DNA of 51,833 bases from Eutrophocola sp964601805 (GCA_964601805.1 CAZROW010000015.1:1-51833); one strand, 5' to 3'. Shown: positions 27,085-36,572, numbered from the stretch's first letter. Notes: a model not told the origin generated them from the letters alone. Program-made: numbers and translations.

Positions 27085-29814
27085 TCAGAAAGTGTTACCC
27101 AGGGTAAACTGGAAAATTTCGGTTTCATCTATTACAGAGGCGTTAAAGGGCTTGGCCAGGCTGAATGACATGATACCAAAGGCCCCTGAAAACCAGCTGA
27201 CCGAGACACCGGCAGAATAACGCATGCCATCGAGGCTGAATCCGGAACAGTTGCTTGCCAGTTCCTGCTCCTGGGTGCAATAGGAGGAAAACACGTTACC
27301 GGCATCGACAAAGATTGCCGAGCGAACCCGGCTGCGATCCTCGATAAACGGCAGTGGGAACAGCAATTCTACCGTACCTGTTGCCTGAATATTGCCGCCA
27401 AATGGCGAAGGCCTGCCGCCGTACAGGGGCTGGGACGATAGTTTTTCTTCAAGCACTGGCTGGCCAGTATTATCAAACACCGGCAGTCCGTTCTCATCCA
27501 CAACCTGCTCCAGGATGTAGGCAACGTCTGATCGGGTATCTATAACCGGGTTGCCAAAGGGATCCTGGGCAATATCACCATTGGCATCCCGAAGGAAGCG
27601 GGTGTTATTGGTGCGATAACGCTCCGGGAATGTTGCCCTGGGGCCCAGGGTATTGCGTTCAAAGCCACGGACCGTGCCCAGGCCACCCGCATAAAAATGC
27701 TGAAAGAACGGCAACTGTTCAGTTGAGCCGTAACCGTCGCCGTAACCCAGGTCGGCGCGCATGTGGAGAATCCATTCTGGCGCAATGGGAATATAGTGTT
27801 CGCGGAAATACTGCAGGCGGTAATAGGACAGATCACTGCCGGGCGCCGTGAAGGAAAATGACAGGCTCTGCGCCATACCCGCAGTCGGAAACAGTCCCAG
27901 GTTGAGCGTGGATTCACTCCAGGTAATGGCAACATTCAGGTTATTGAACTTGTTGCCTTCCCGGTCAAGAAAACCTTTTTTCTGGTTAAACGCGGTGTCT
28001 GGCAGTGCACTGATAGGTGCAGTGACGGCATCGGCTATCGGGAAAATCTGTCCGGTTTCAGGATTGAAATAAGACTGATTGCGCGGCGGTACAATCATGT
28101 AGTTATTGATCCCCGGAATCAGTTTCGGGCTGGCTGCAATTTCCTGTACCGGACCGATACCTTCATCAATGACTGTATTGGTCAGGCCAAAGTTGAAGGA
28201 CAGGGACTGGTTTTCATTGAGACGATAACCATAGGTGACATTGGCATTGGCCTGGTTGGTACTGTAGGAAGCCAGGTTGAGTTCGGCGAAATCCGAAGTG
28301 GTATAGGACAAACCGAAGCCGCGGCTGATCTGGTCAATGGTGTAATACGGATTGAAATAGTTGAACTGGTAGCTGGTACTGAAACGGCTGGTGTTGACGC
28401 CAATGCCAACGCTTTTTCCTGTCCCGAGGAAGTTGGCCTGCTGCAGGTTTGCTGACAATACCAGGCCCTGGACCTGTCCGTAGCCGATACTGCCACCAAT
28501 GGTGCCGGACAACTGTTCAGCAACAGAAAAATCGACGTTGATCTGGTCAGAAGTCCCCGGCACTTCCGAGGTTTCATACTCCACTTCACTGAAGTAGCCC
28601 AGTTGCTCAAGACGCACCTTGGACTGTTCCATCGCCACGCTGGATGCCGGCGCCCCTTCCATCTGGCGCATCTCCCGGCGCAGAACTTCATCCGCCGTAT
28701 TGGTGTTGCCATAAAAGCTGATGCGGTTCACGTAAGTTCGGTTACCCGGTATCACGAAAAAGGTGACATCAACAGTCTTGTCATCTTCATTGATGGAAGG
28801 TACGCCTTCCACTTCGGCGAAGAAGTAGCCCTGGTTACCAAGCAACTGGGTCATGAATTCAGAAGTGGACGTTACCAGTTGCTGGGAAAACACCTGGCCT
28901 TCGCGCAACTGAATCATGAGTCGCAGCAATTCTTCAGAATCCACCAGGTCGCCAGCCAGCTCTACCTCGTTAATGGTATAGACATCGCCTTCGGAAATGT
29001 TGACGGTGATATAGACTTCATCCTTGCTTGGCGTGACGGATACCTGGGTCGAGGTGATATCGAAGTTGATATAGCCCTGGTCCATGTAATAGGACGTCAG
29101 GCGTTCCAGGTCGCCATTGACCTTTTCCCTGGCGTACTGGTCATCCTTGCGAATCCAGGACAACCAGTTCGTGGTGGAAATCTCGAACAGGTCGAGCAGT
29201 TCCTCATCATCAAAAACCGTATTACCGACGACATTGATATGGACGATCTTGGACGGCTCACCTTCAGTGATCTGGATATCGATAGCTACACGGTTGCGCT
29301 CCTGCTCGATCACTTCGACATCAACACTGGCACCGTATCGTCCCTGCCCTACGTATTGCTCCTGCAGTGCCAGTCGCATGCCATCCAGGGTGGATGCCTG
29401 GAACACCTGGCCAATAGCCAGTCCGGCATTACCCATATTTTCCATCAAGGCTTCGGTAGGAATCAGCTTGTTACCGTCTATCTGGATATCACTGATCGTG
29501 GGACGCTCTTCCAGGCGAATAATCAGGACATTGCCTTCGCGCAGCAACTCGACGTTATCGAAATTTTCCGAGGCCGAGATATCCCTGATGATGTTGGCGT
29601 AATCATTGGCGTTGAGCTGGTCGCCCACATTGATATTGAGCAAAGCGAAAACATTGGTTGCCGAGATGCGCTGCAGGCCTTCCAGGCGAATATCTGACAC
29701 CGTAAAGGACTGGTTGGCAGCCTGGGCATGGACGGGGTTGGGCAGTATTGCGGGCATGCAAAGTGCAGCCGCAATAAGGCATGACAAAATTTTCTTTTTG
29801 GCCTTGAAGTTCAT
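27085..29814 (-). CDS. bamA: Outer membrane protein assembly factor BamA
   Basis: Central Omp85 barrel of the BAM complex, which folds and inserts outer-membrane proteins. The 909-residue precursor has a signal peptide (about 1-31, ending VHAQA), five POTRA domains (about 36-430) and a C-terminal 16-strand barrel with the conserved VRGF of loop 6 (715-718) and a terminal Phe. It is about 100 residues longer than E. coli BamA. Most extra length is in two surface regions: about 550-625 and about 719-806, the latter following VRGF and rich in Asp, Asn, Gly and Pro. It starts 10 nt after rseP. Confidence 0.97.
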   Translation of the reverse strand: MNFKAKKKILSCLIAAALCMPAILPNPVHAQAANQSFTVSDIRLEGLQRISATNVFALLNINVGDQLNANDYANIIRDISASENFDNVELLREGNVLIIRLEERPTISDIQIDGNKLIPTEALMENMGNAGLAIGQVFQASTLDGMRLALQEQYVGQGRYGASVDVEVIEQERNRVAIDIQITEGEPSKIVHINVVGNTVFDDEELLDLFEISTTNWLSWIRKDDQYAREKVNGDLERLTSYYMDQGYINFDITSTQVSVTPSKDEVYITVNISEGDVYTINEVELAGDLVDSEELLRLMIQLREGQVFSQQLVTSTSEFMTQLLGNQGYFFAEVEGVPSINEDDKTVDVTFFVIPGNRTYVNRISFYGNTNTADEVLRREMRQMEGAPASSVAMEQSKVRLEQLGYFSEVEYETSEVPGTSDQINVDFSVAEQLSGTIGGSIGYGQVQGLVLSANLQQANFLGTGKSVGIGVNTSRFSTSYQFNYFNPYYTIDQISRGFGLSYTTSDFAELNLASYSTNQANANVTYGYRLNENQSLSFNFGLTNTVIDEGIGPVQEIAASPKLIPGINNYMIVPPRNQSYFNPETGQIFPIADAVTAPISALPDTAFNQKKGFLDREGNKFNNLNVAITWSESTLNLGLFPTAGMAQSLSFSFTAPGSDLSYYRLQYFREHYIPIAPEWILHMRADLGYGDGYGSTEQLPFFQHFYAGGLGTVRGFERNTLGPRATFPERYRTNNTRFLRDANGDIAQDPFGNPVIDTRSDVAYILEQVVDENGLPVFDNTGQPVLEEKLSSQPLYGGRPSPFGGNIQATGTVELLFPLPFIEDRSRVRSAIFVDAGNVFSSYCTQEQELASNCSGFSLDGMRYSAGVSVSWFSGAFGIMSFSLAKPFNASVIDETEIFQFTLGNTF

Positions 29815-29824
29815 TGACAGCCTT

Positions 29825-31261
29825 TTACAACAGACGGTTTATATCATTGTAGAACGCAATGAACATGATGCCGGCAATGACCAGCAGACCGAAACGCAGC
29901 CCCATTTCCTGGACTCCTTCGGGCAATGGCTTGCGGATTATTGCTTCTATCGCGTAGTAAAACAGGTGGCCACCATCCAGTACCGGAATGGGCAGCAGGT
30001 TCATCACACCCAGACTAATACTGAGTATGGCAAGAAAGCCGATAAAGTATTCGATGCCGTCGCTGGCAGAGTCACCGGCAATCTGGGCAATGGTAATCGG
30101 CCCGCTGATATTGTTTACCGACATCAGCCCGACGATCATTTTCTTTATCGCTACCAGGACAAAAATACTGTTTTCCCAGGTCTCTGACACGGCTTCACCC
30201 AGTGCAGCTACAGGGGAAAACTGGATATCACGTACCAGGTCTTCCGATAACACGGGAATTTCAACACCGGCGCCAATGGAGCCCTGCCTGCGACCCTGCT
30301 GGTCAAGTTGCGGGTTGCCGCTGTCATCGAGCAGATAAGCCGGGCGTATGACCAGTGACTGCGTTTGTCCGTCACGCTCCACGTCCACATTGATATCGGT
30401 TTCCGGATTCTCGCGAATCACCGTGACCCACTCGTCCCAGCCCTGGATTGCACTGCCATTAGCCGACAGTACCAGGTCCCCGGCTTGCATACCGGAGGCC
30501 TCAGCCCTGCCGCCTGGCAGTACCTGGCCGATGCGCGGCGGGATATCCATGTAAATAGGCGTTATACCCAGGGAACCCAGGATATCGGGCTCGGTGGCCC
30601 CGGCCAGCCAGGATTGCAGGGGCAGTTGCAGCTCACGTACCCTCGTGCCATCCGGTTTCTGTACCTGCATGTGCATGGTGCCTGTCTCGCCCAGGCGATC
30701 CAGCAGTTGTTTTCTGACTTCCTGCCAGGTGCGGGTCTGCTTGTTGTCAACGGCGACAATCTCGTCACCGTACTCCAGTCCCGCATTGGCTGATATCGAA
30801 TCGGGAGCAATCTTGCCAACGACCGGGGCAAAATCACTGACTCCCGACATGAACATGGCCCAGTACAGCAAAATGGCCAGCAGGAAGTTGGCGGCAGGAC
30901 CCGCGGCAACGATGGCAGCCCGTTGAGAAAGAGGTTTGTGATTGAAGGCGAACTGTTTCTGCTCATCAGGCACTTCGTGGTCCTGCTCACCGAGCATTTT
31001 TACATAACCGCCCAGGGGAATAGCCGCAATGACGAACTCGGTACCCTCTTGCTGGGAAGCCGGGCCTGACTGTGTGGACACTGTCCTGGGTTTTTCGCGC
31101 CACTTCAAAAGCGGCCTGCCAAAACCGACAGAAAACTTTTCAACCTTGACGCCGCATTTCCGGGCCACCCAGAAATGGCCAAATTCATGGAAGGTGACCA
31201 GGATACCCAGGGTCAACAGCATGGCGCCGATATCGAAAATGATACTACCTATGAAACCCAT
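29825..31261 (-). CDS. rseP: Site-2 protease RseP
   Basis: Inner-membrane zinc metalloprotease that cleaves RseA in the sigmaE envelope-stress cascade and clears signal peptides. The 478-residue protein has the active-site HEFGH (His25, Glu26, His29) in the first membrane segment, two PDZ domains (about 125-210 and 225-310) and NLLPIPVLDGGHL (near 425) with the third zinc ligand. A stretch of about 12-15 residues (EKPRTVSTQSGPASQQ, about 56-71) is added before GTEFVIAAIPLGGYVKM. The rseP-bamA-skp order ties the stress sensor to its outer-membrane clients. Confidence 0.97.
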   Translation of the reverse strand: MGFIGSIIFDIGAMLLTLGILVTFHEFGHFWVARKCGVKVEKFSVGFGRPLLKWREKPRTVSTQSGPASQQEGTEFVIAAIPLGGYVKMLGEQDHEVPDEQKQFAFNHKPLSQRAAIVAAGPAANFLLAILLYWAMFMSGVSDFAPVVGKIAPDSISANAGLEYGDEIVAVDNKQTRTWQEVRKQLLDRLGETGTMHMQVQKPDGTRVRELQLPLQSWLAGATEPDILGSLGITPIYMDIPPRIGQVLPGGRAEASGMQAGDLVLSANGSAIQGWDEWVTVIRENPETDINVDVERDGQTQSLVIRPAYLLDDSGNPQLDQQGRRQGSIGAGVEIPVLSEDLVRDIQFSPVAALGEAVSETWENSIFVLVAIKKMIVGLMSVNNISGPITIAQIAGDSASDGIEYFIGFLAILSISLGVMNLLPIPVLDGGHLFYYAIEAIIRKPLPEGVQEMGLRFGLLVIAGIMFIAFYNDINRLL

Positions 31262-31446
31262 TAACCTTGACTAAAATTTCCAGTATTTGTGAATTTATCC
31301 AGCTCCCTGGTTCCAAATAAGAGTTCCATCAGAGCTGTTAGCTTGTCCCGCTTCAATTATTGACCTGAACGACTCCGGCATACGGGCCATTCTCCAGTCG
31401 CTGATTGATCTGTTCTTTTGACAACCCGATTGGAGGGAATTATCCG

Positions 31447-31467
31447 CAAAAAACCGCCCGGAGCGGC
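31447..31467 (-). terminator. Intrinsic terminator after dxr
   Basis: Right at the dxr stop codon the minus strand carries CCGC-TCCGG-GCGG followed at once by six T. The stem is short (4-5 bp) but all GC. It probably ends or attenuates the rpsB-to-dxr transcript, leaving rseP-bamA to a promoter in 31262-31446. Confidence 0.65.
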
Positions 31468-32664
31468 CTAAATCCCGGTAATTTTCCCGATATGCCTGGC
31501 GGCGGTATCGCGGGCTGCAGCATCTGCCGCCAGTACCTCTTCAAGAGTCGCCATGCTTGAAACAGGCTGCTCTTCCAGAGTGGCCGCTATGATAGCAGGA
31601 ATTTGATCAAATCTGAGTGAACCCGCCAAAAAACCTGCCACTGCCAACTCATTGGCGGCATTGAGAATTACTGGTGCAGAGCCCCCGGTTCTGGCCACTT
31701 CACGACCAATTCGCAGGCAGGGAAAACGTACCAGGTCGGGACGGGTAAATTCCAGTGTCGAAATAGCGGCCAGATCCAGTGTTGCCACACCGGCATCCAT
31801 GCGTTCAGGCCAGGCCAGGCCATAGGCAATAGGTGTGCGCATATCCGGGTTTCCCATCTGGGCCAGGACCGAACCGTCACAGAAATGCACCATCGAATGC
31901 ACAATACTTTGCGGATGAATCATGATGTCGATCGCCGACTCCGGCAGTCCAAACAGGAAACAGGCTTCGATCAGCTCAAGCGCCTTGTTGACCATGGTGG
32001 CCGAGTCCACGGAAATTTTTCGCCCCATGCTCCAGTTCGGGTGAGCACATGCCTGCTCAGGTGTTACATCCCCCAGGGTATCCGCATCACGATTCAGGAA
32101 AGGACCACCGGAGCCGGTCAATACGATTTTACTGAAGCCATCCTTGTCATGATTCTGGAAACGCCCCCTGTCACTGACAGGCAGACACTGGAACATCGCA
32201 TTGTGCTCACTGTCGATGGGCAGCAGCGTACATCCCGATTGGTTGACGGCCTCCATGAACAGGCTACCTGCCATCACCAGGGCTTCCTTGTTGGCCAACA
32301 GCACTTTTTTACCTGCCCTCGCCGCTGCGTAGGTAGGCGCCAGACCTATGCCTCCCACAATGGCTGCCATCACACAATCGACGTCCTCGTGTGCCGCCAC
32401 AGACTTCAGGCCTTCAACGCCAGACAAAACCTCGATTCCTGAGCCTGACAACACCTGCCGAAGCTGTCCGGCGGCATCTTCATCCTGCATGACAGCAAAT
32501 ACCGGTTTGAATGTTTCACATTGCTGCTGCAGCAAGTCCACGTTCCTGTTCGCTGTCAGAGCAAAAACCTTGTAGCGATCAGGGTTTCGTGCAATGACAT
32601 CCAGCGTGTTGACGCCAATGGAGCCCGTGGACCCGAGAATGGTGATGAGCTGGCAGTCAGTCAC
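31468..32664 (-). CDS. dxr: 1-deoxy-D-xylulose 5-phosphate reductoisomerase
   Basis: NADPH-dependent second step of the MEP pathway, target of fosmidomycin. The 398-residue protein has the NADPH loop ILGSTGSIGVNTLDV (9-23), LLANKEALVMAG, the metal-binding PIDSEHNAMFQ and the flexible-loop motif MGRKISVDSATMVNKALELIEA. The start is GTG at 32664, overlapping the cdsA stop by 4 nt (GTGA), so the two are coupled. It is separated from rseP by 206 nt including an intrinsic terminator. Confidence 0.97.
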   Translation of the reverse strand: MTDCQLITILGSTGSIGVNTLDVIARNPDRYKVFALTANRNVDLLQQQCETFKPVFAVMQDEDAAGQLRQVLSGSGIEVLSGVEGLKSVAAHEDVDCVMAAIVGGIGLAPTYAAARAGKKVLLANKEALVMAGSLFMEAVNQSGCTLLPIDSEHNAMFQCLPVSDRGRFQNHDKDGFSKIVLTGSGGPFLNRDADTLGDVTPEQACAHPNWSMGRKISVDSATMVNKALELIEACFLFGLPESAIDIMIHPQSIVHSMVHFCDGSVLAQMGNPDMRTPIAYGLAWPERMDAGVATLDLAAISTLEFTRPDLVRFPCLRIGREVARTGGSAPVILNAANELAVAGFLAGSLRFDQIPAIIAATLEEQPVSSMATLEEVLAADAAARDTAARHIGKITGI

Positions 32665-33491
32665 AGGAAGTCCTGTTGCATGAAGACCAGCAGCAAGGCA
32701 TAAACAGGTGCTGCCGCAGTCAGGCCATCAATACGATCAAGCATGCCGCCGTGACCTGGCAGGATGGTGCCACTGTCCTTGATATCGCGATAACGTTTAA
32801 CCATGCTTTCAAACAGGTCCCCCGTCACGCTGGTGGCAGCAATGAGAATAGCTGACAGGAATAGCTTGATCCAATGCATGCCGTTCAACTGAACAACCTG
32901 CAAGATAAAAACCAGTCCGGCGACAAGCACGAGGAGGCAACAGGCCAACAGGCCACCCACAAAGCCTTCCCAGGTTTTGTTGGGGCTGACACGCGGTGCC
33001 AGTTTGTGCCTCCCAAAAGCCTTGCCGGCAAAGTACGCACCGATGTCAGCGGCCGCAACCAGTCCCATCATCAGCAAAACATGGAAAGCAAAATACGGCT
33101 GGTCGCGCAGGTAAACAAAGGAAAGCCAGCCTGGAAAAAACAGTGGCAGGGTAATCAGGAACAACACAGGCTTGTTCGCCCAGGCTATTTTTCCCTGCGG
33201 ATAGAGGCAAACCAGTATCAACGCACCTATCCAGAACAAGGCGCCGACAGACAGGGCAAGGGTCAGGGACAGAGGGGAATGGGTAAGCACCGCAAACAGG
33301 ACAACGGCCACAACAAGAAACGCTGTCCTGGCTGGCAGTCCGGTCAGCCCTGTCATCTTTGACCACTCCCAGACCGCAATACCTATGACCAGGGCAATGA
33401 ACAGGTCAAACCATATCGCAGGGAGCACAAACACGACAGCAAGGATCAGAAACAGAAGCACGAATGCTGTAATTACCCGTTGCTTCAACAC
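32661..33491 (-). CDS. cdsA: Phosphatidate cytidylyltransferase
   Basis: Makes CDP-diacylglycerol from phosphatidate and CTP, the precursor of all bacterial phospholipids. The 276-residue membrane protein has about 7-8 hydrophobic segments and the CDP-DAG synthase signature KRYRDIKDSGTILPGHGGMLDRIDG (given here as KRYRDIKDSG then LPGHGGMLDRIDG) near 227-252. GTG at 33491 starts 2 nt after the uppS stop, and the 3' end overlaps dxr, so uppS-cdsA-dxr form one unit. Confidence 0.96.
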   Translation of the reverse strand: MLKQRVITAFVLLFLILAVVFVLPAIWFDLFIALVIGIAVWEWSKMTGLTGLPARTAFLVVAVVLFAVLTHSPLSLTLALSVGALFWIGALILVCLYPQGKIAWANKPVLFLITLPLFFPGWLSFVYLRDQPYFAFHVLLMMGLVAAADIGAYFAGKAFGRHKLAPRVSPNKTWEGFVGGLLACCLLVLVAGLVFILQVVQLNGMHWIKLFLSAILIAATSVTGDLFESMVKRYRDIKDSGTILPGHGGMLDRIDGLTAAAPVYALLLVFMQQDFL

Positions 33492-33493
33492 GG

Positions 33494-34264
33494 TCAGCTG
33501 GCCTCTACCTGGTCACTGACCTTGCCAAAACGACGTTGGCGCCCGGCATAATCTTCCAGGGCAAGATCGAGGGCCTGCTCATCAAAATCCGGCCAGAACG
33601 TGTCGGTAAAATACAGCTCGGTGTAGGCAAACTGCCAAAGCAGGAAGTTACTGATGCGTTTTTCACCACCGGTACGGATACACAGATCTGGCATGGGCAG
33701 GTCACCGAGCGCAATAAATTGCTCAACTGTGTTCTCATCAATGGCGTTCACATCAAGCTTGCCATCGGCTACCTGACGGGCAATCTGTTGTGCCGCATTG
33801 GCCATGTCCCAGTGACCACCATAGTCAGCGGCCACCACGACGATCATGCCGGTATTGTTGGCAGTAAGCTTTTCAGCGGCATCCATCAGGGCCAGCAGCT
33901 TGGCGGAGAAACGCTCCCTGCTGCCGATAAAGCGCAAACGGATATTCTGCTTGTGCAGCTTGTTGACCTCATTGCGCTGTAGCACATTAAGAAACAGGGC
34001 CATGAGGCTGTTCACCTCTTTTTTCGGACGCAGCCAGTTTTCACTGCTGAAGACAAAGAGGGTAAGGATATCGATATTTTTTTTCAGGCAGATGCTGACA
34101 AGGTTGCGGGCAGCAACGGCACCGGCACGATGGCCGGAGACACCATTCTTGTTGTGTTGTTTTGACCAGCGATTATTGCCATCCATAATCACTGCAATAT
34201 GACGGGGAAGGTTATTTTTCCGGTCTTTTTCAGCCCTGGTTGCAGCGTCGTTGGCAGATGTCAT
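33494..34264 (-). CDS. uppS: Undecaprenyl diphosphate synthase
   Basis: Cis-prenyltransferase that extends farnesyl diphosphate to C55-PP, the lipid carrier for peptidoglycan and LPS O-antigen. The 256-residue protein has IAVIMDGNNRWSK with catalytic Asp28, GHRAGAVAARN, FVFSSENWLRP, and RTGGEKRISNFLLWQ followed by TELYFTDTFWPDF. The first about 18 residues are an extra charged leader. Together with the PopT-type carrier encoded at 6811-7752 it covers synthesis and recycling of the same lipid. Confidence 0.97.
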   Translation of the reverse strand: MTSANDAATRAEKDRKNNLPRHIAVIMDGNNRWSKQHNKNGVSGHRAGAVAARNLVSICLKKNIDILTLFVFSSENWLRPKKEVNSLMALFLNVLQRNEVNKLHKQNIRLRFIGSRERFSAKLLALMDAAEKLTANNTGMIVVVAADYGGHWDMANAAQQIARQVADGKLDVNAIDENTVEQFIALGDLPMPDLCIRTGGEKRISNFLLWQFAYTELYFTDTFWPDFDEQALDLALEDYAGRQRRFGKVSDQVEAS

Positions 34265-34283
34265 AAGTGGTGACGTCAGGGAA

Positions 34284-34841
34284 TCAGATCGTCAGCAGAT
34301 CTGCTTCTTTTTCTTCATATTTGGCTTCAATTTTCCCGATATAGCTGTCAGTCAGTTTCTGGATATTCTGCTCGGCAGCACGTTCTTCATCTTCCGAAAT
34401 TTCCTTTTCCTTGAGCAGATCCTTGATATGGCTGTTGGCATCGCGGCGAATATTGCGCACGGCAACACGGGCATTTTCAGCTTCCTGCTTGGCCTGCTTG
34501 GTGTATTCCTTGCGAGTTTCCTCGGTCAATGCCGGCATCGGAATCCGGATCACATCACCGTTGTTGGAAGGATTAAGACCCAGGTCGGATTTCATGATGG
34601 CCTTTTCAACTTCCCCCAGCATTTTCTTTTCCCAGGGAGTCACGGCGATGGTGCGTGAGTCTTCCACCGTCACATTCGCCACCTGCTGGATTGGCGTATC
34701 GGAGCCGTAATAGGACACCATGACACTGTCGAGAAGACCAGGATGGGCACGCCCTGTTCTGATCTTGTTGAAGGCCCCCTCCAGGCTATGCAGGCTTTTT
34801 TCCATACGCTCGCCGGCGTCAGCAATAATCTCATCAATCAT
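34284..34841 (-). CDS. frr: Ribosome recycling factor
   Basis: Works with EF-G to split post-termination ribosomes. The 185-residue protein has the family length and motifs: FNKIRTGRAHPGLLD, YYGSDTPIQQVANV, MLGEVEKAI, PMPALTEETRKEY and VRNIRRDAN. It starts 1 nt after the pyrH stop, so pyrH-frr are coupled. Confidence 0.98.
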   Translation of the reverse strand: MIDEIIADAGERMEKSLHSLEGAFNKIRTGRAHPGLLDSVMVSYYGSDTPIQQVANVTVEDSRTIAVTPWEKKMLGEVEKAIMKSDLGLNPSNNGDVIRIPMPALTEETRKEYTKQAKQEAENARVAVRNIRRDANSHIKDLLKEKEISEDEERAAEQNIQKLTDSYIGKIEAKYEEKEADLLTI

Positions 34842-34842
34842 G

Positions 34843-35571
34843 TCATTTTCCCCTTTCTATTAATGTACCTTCGTCCTTGCCAACAATGATATTGAACAAG
34901 GCCTCGGGCTTGTTCATGTTGAAGACGCGTACAGGCAGGTTGTGATCTCTGCTCAGGCAGATTGCAGTCAGGTCCATAACGCCCAGTTTCTTGTCCAGCA
35001 CTTCATCGTAAGTCAGGCGTTCAAACTTCTCGGCATCGGGGTTCTTTATCGGGTCTTCCGAATACACACCATCCACCTTGGTAGCCTTGAGCACCAGGTC
35101 AGCATCTATTTCAATGCCGCGCAGGCAGGCAGAGGAATCAGTAGTGAAAAACGGGTTGCCGGTACCGGCCGAGAAAATGACAACATCACCATCCTTGAGA
35201 TGTCTGATGGCGGTACGACGATCGTAATGCTCGACGACACCACTCATCGGAATGGCAGACATGACACGGGTGGCGATATTGGCGCGTTCCAGGGCATCAC
35301 GCATTGCCAGGGCGTTCATGACAGTTGCCAGCATACCCATGTGGTCGCCGGTAACCCGTTCCATGCCCGCCTCATGCAAGGCGGCACCACGAAACAGGTT
35401 GCCGCCACCAATCACCAGGCCAACCTGGACACCGATTTCAACCAACTGGCCAATTTCGGCTGCCATGCGATCAAGTACTTTCGGATCAATGCCAAAATCC
35501 GCATTGCCGGTCAGGGCTTCGCCACTCAGTTTAAGCAGGACCCTGTCGTATTTACGGATTTTGGTTGCCAT
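34843..35571 (-). CDS. pyrH: UMP kinase
   Basis: Bacterial-type hexameric UMP kinase of the amino-acid-kinase fold, supplying UDP for CTP synthase (pyrG in this window). The 242-residue protein has LLKLSGEALTG, IGGGNLFRG, GDHMGMLATVMNALA, FSAGTGNPFFTTDSSA and TKVDGVYSEDPIKNPDA. It lies 50 nt after tsf in the conserved rpsB-tsf-pyrH-frr order. Confidence 0.98.
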   Translation of the reverse strand: MATKIRKYDRVLLKLSGEALTGNADFGIDPKVLDRMAAEIGQLVEIGVQVGLVIGGGNLFRGAALHEAGMERVTGDHMGMLATVMNALAMRDALERANIATRVMSAIPMSGVVEHYDRRTAIRHLKDGDVVIFSAGTGNPFFTTDSSACLRGIEIDADLVLKATKVDGVYSEDPIKNPDAEKFERLTYDEVLDKKLGVMDLTAICLSRDHNLPVRVFNMNKPEALFNIIVGKDEGTLIERGK

Positions 35572-35621
35572 CTAAGGTCGCCCTTCTCTCTTGTGAATAA
35601 TATTGCCCGTCAGTCAGCCTT

Positions 35622-36491
35622 TTATTCGCCTTTCAGCTGTGCAGCGACTTCAGCAGCAAAATCTTCTGCTTTTTTCTCAATACCTTCACCGACTTCAAAG
35701 CGGACAAAAGACAGAATCTCTGCCCCGGCATCCTTGGCCAGTTTGCCAACCTTGACGTCCGGATCTTTCACGAAGGCCTGTTCAGTCAGGCTGACTTCTT
35801 CCACGTACTTGCGCAGACGACCACTGACCATCTTTTCGATGATGTCAGCCGGCTTGCCACTTTCGGCGGCCTGAGCGCTGTAGATTTCGCTTTCCTTGTT
35901 CAGGACTTCAGCGGGCACATCCTCAGCCTTGACTACCATCGGGTTAACAGCTGCCACGTGCATGGCAATGTCTTTAGCCAGATCTTCATCACCACCGCGC
36001 AGGGTAACCAGCACGGCAATTTTGTTGTTGGAGTGCACGTAGGCACCGACTGTTCCACCCTCTTCCTCGCACACAACGGCGCGACGAACGGTGATGTTTT
36101 CACCAATCTTTTGGACAAGTTCCTGGCGAGTCTGTTCCAGACCTGCTGCCAGCAAGGCATCAATGTCATCTTCTTTCTTTGAAAACACGGTATCAAGAAC
36201 GAAGCCGGCAAAATCTGAAAAGTTTTCATCCTTGGCTGCAAAGTCAGTTTCACTGTTGACTTCAACCATGGCGCCATAGCTGCCGTCGTCAGCAATCTTT
36301 GTCAGGACAAGACCTTCAGCCGCGGTACGACCGGCTTTCTTGGCAGCCTTCAGGCCGCTTTCCTTACGCAGATCCTCAATGGCTTTTTCAATATCACCAT
36401 CGGCTGCCTGCAGGGCCTTTTTGCAGTCCATCATGCCAAGCCCGGTACGTTCTCTTAATTCTTTAACTAATGAAGTTGTAATCTCTGCCAT
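35622..36491 (-). CDS. tsf: Elongation factor Ts
   Basis: Guanine nucleotide exchange factor of EF-Tu. The 289-residue protein has the N-terminal UBA-like domain (VKELRERTGLGMMDCKKAL), the core TDFAAKDENFSDF motif and a normal C-terminal dimerisation part. It follows rpsB by 81 nt, a gap that carries a stable hairpin. Confidence 0.98.
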   Translation of the reverse strand: MAEITTSLVKELRERTGLGMMDCKKALQAADGDIEKAIEDLRKESGLKAAKKAGRTAAEGLVLTKIADDGSYGAMVEVNSETDFAAKDENFSDFAGFVLDTVFSKKEDDIDALLAAGLEQTRQELVQKIGENITVRRAVVCEEEGGTVGAYVHSNNKIAVLVTLRGGDEDLAKDIAMHVAAVNPMVVKAEDVPAEVLNKESEIYSAQAAESGKPADIIEKMVSGRLRKYVEEVSLTEQAFVKDPDVKVGKLAKDAGAEILSFVRFEVGEGIEKKAEDFAAEVAAQLKGE

Positions 36492-36528
36492 GTCTGGCCT
36501 CCCTCATATATTCTGAAATTCACCTGGT

Positions 36529-36553
36529 CTCCGGCAGGGTCGACCCGCCGGAG
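36529..36553 (-). promoter_or_regulatory. Stable hairpin between rpsB and tsf
   Basis: CTCCGGC (36529-36535) pairs with GCCGGAG (36547-36553), and the inner GGGTCGACCC is itself a palindrome. There is no T-run on the minus strand, so it is not a classical terminator. It may act as an attenuator or RNase-processing site that sets the S2 to EF-Ts ratio; that role is inferred. Confidence 0.5.
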
Positions 36554-36572
36554 TATTACCTGGTCAGTGCGC

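Noticed and set aside
28603..29697. 364-residue plus-strand open frame opposite bamA
   Set aside because: Antisense of the conserved POTRA region; no start signal or domain.
31287..31314. Possible sigmaE promoter before rseP (GGAACC, 16 nt, TCACAA on the minus strand)
   Set aside because: The -35 is close to consensus but the -10 is weak; expected from the biology of rseP/bamA yet not strong enough to list as a feature.
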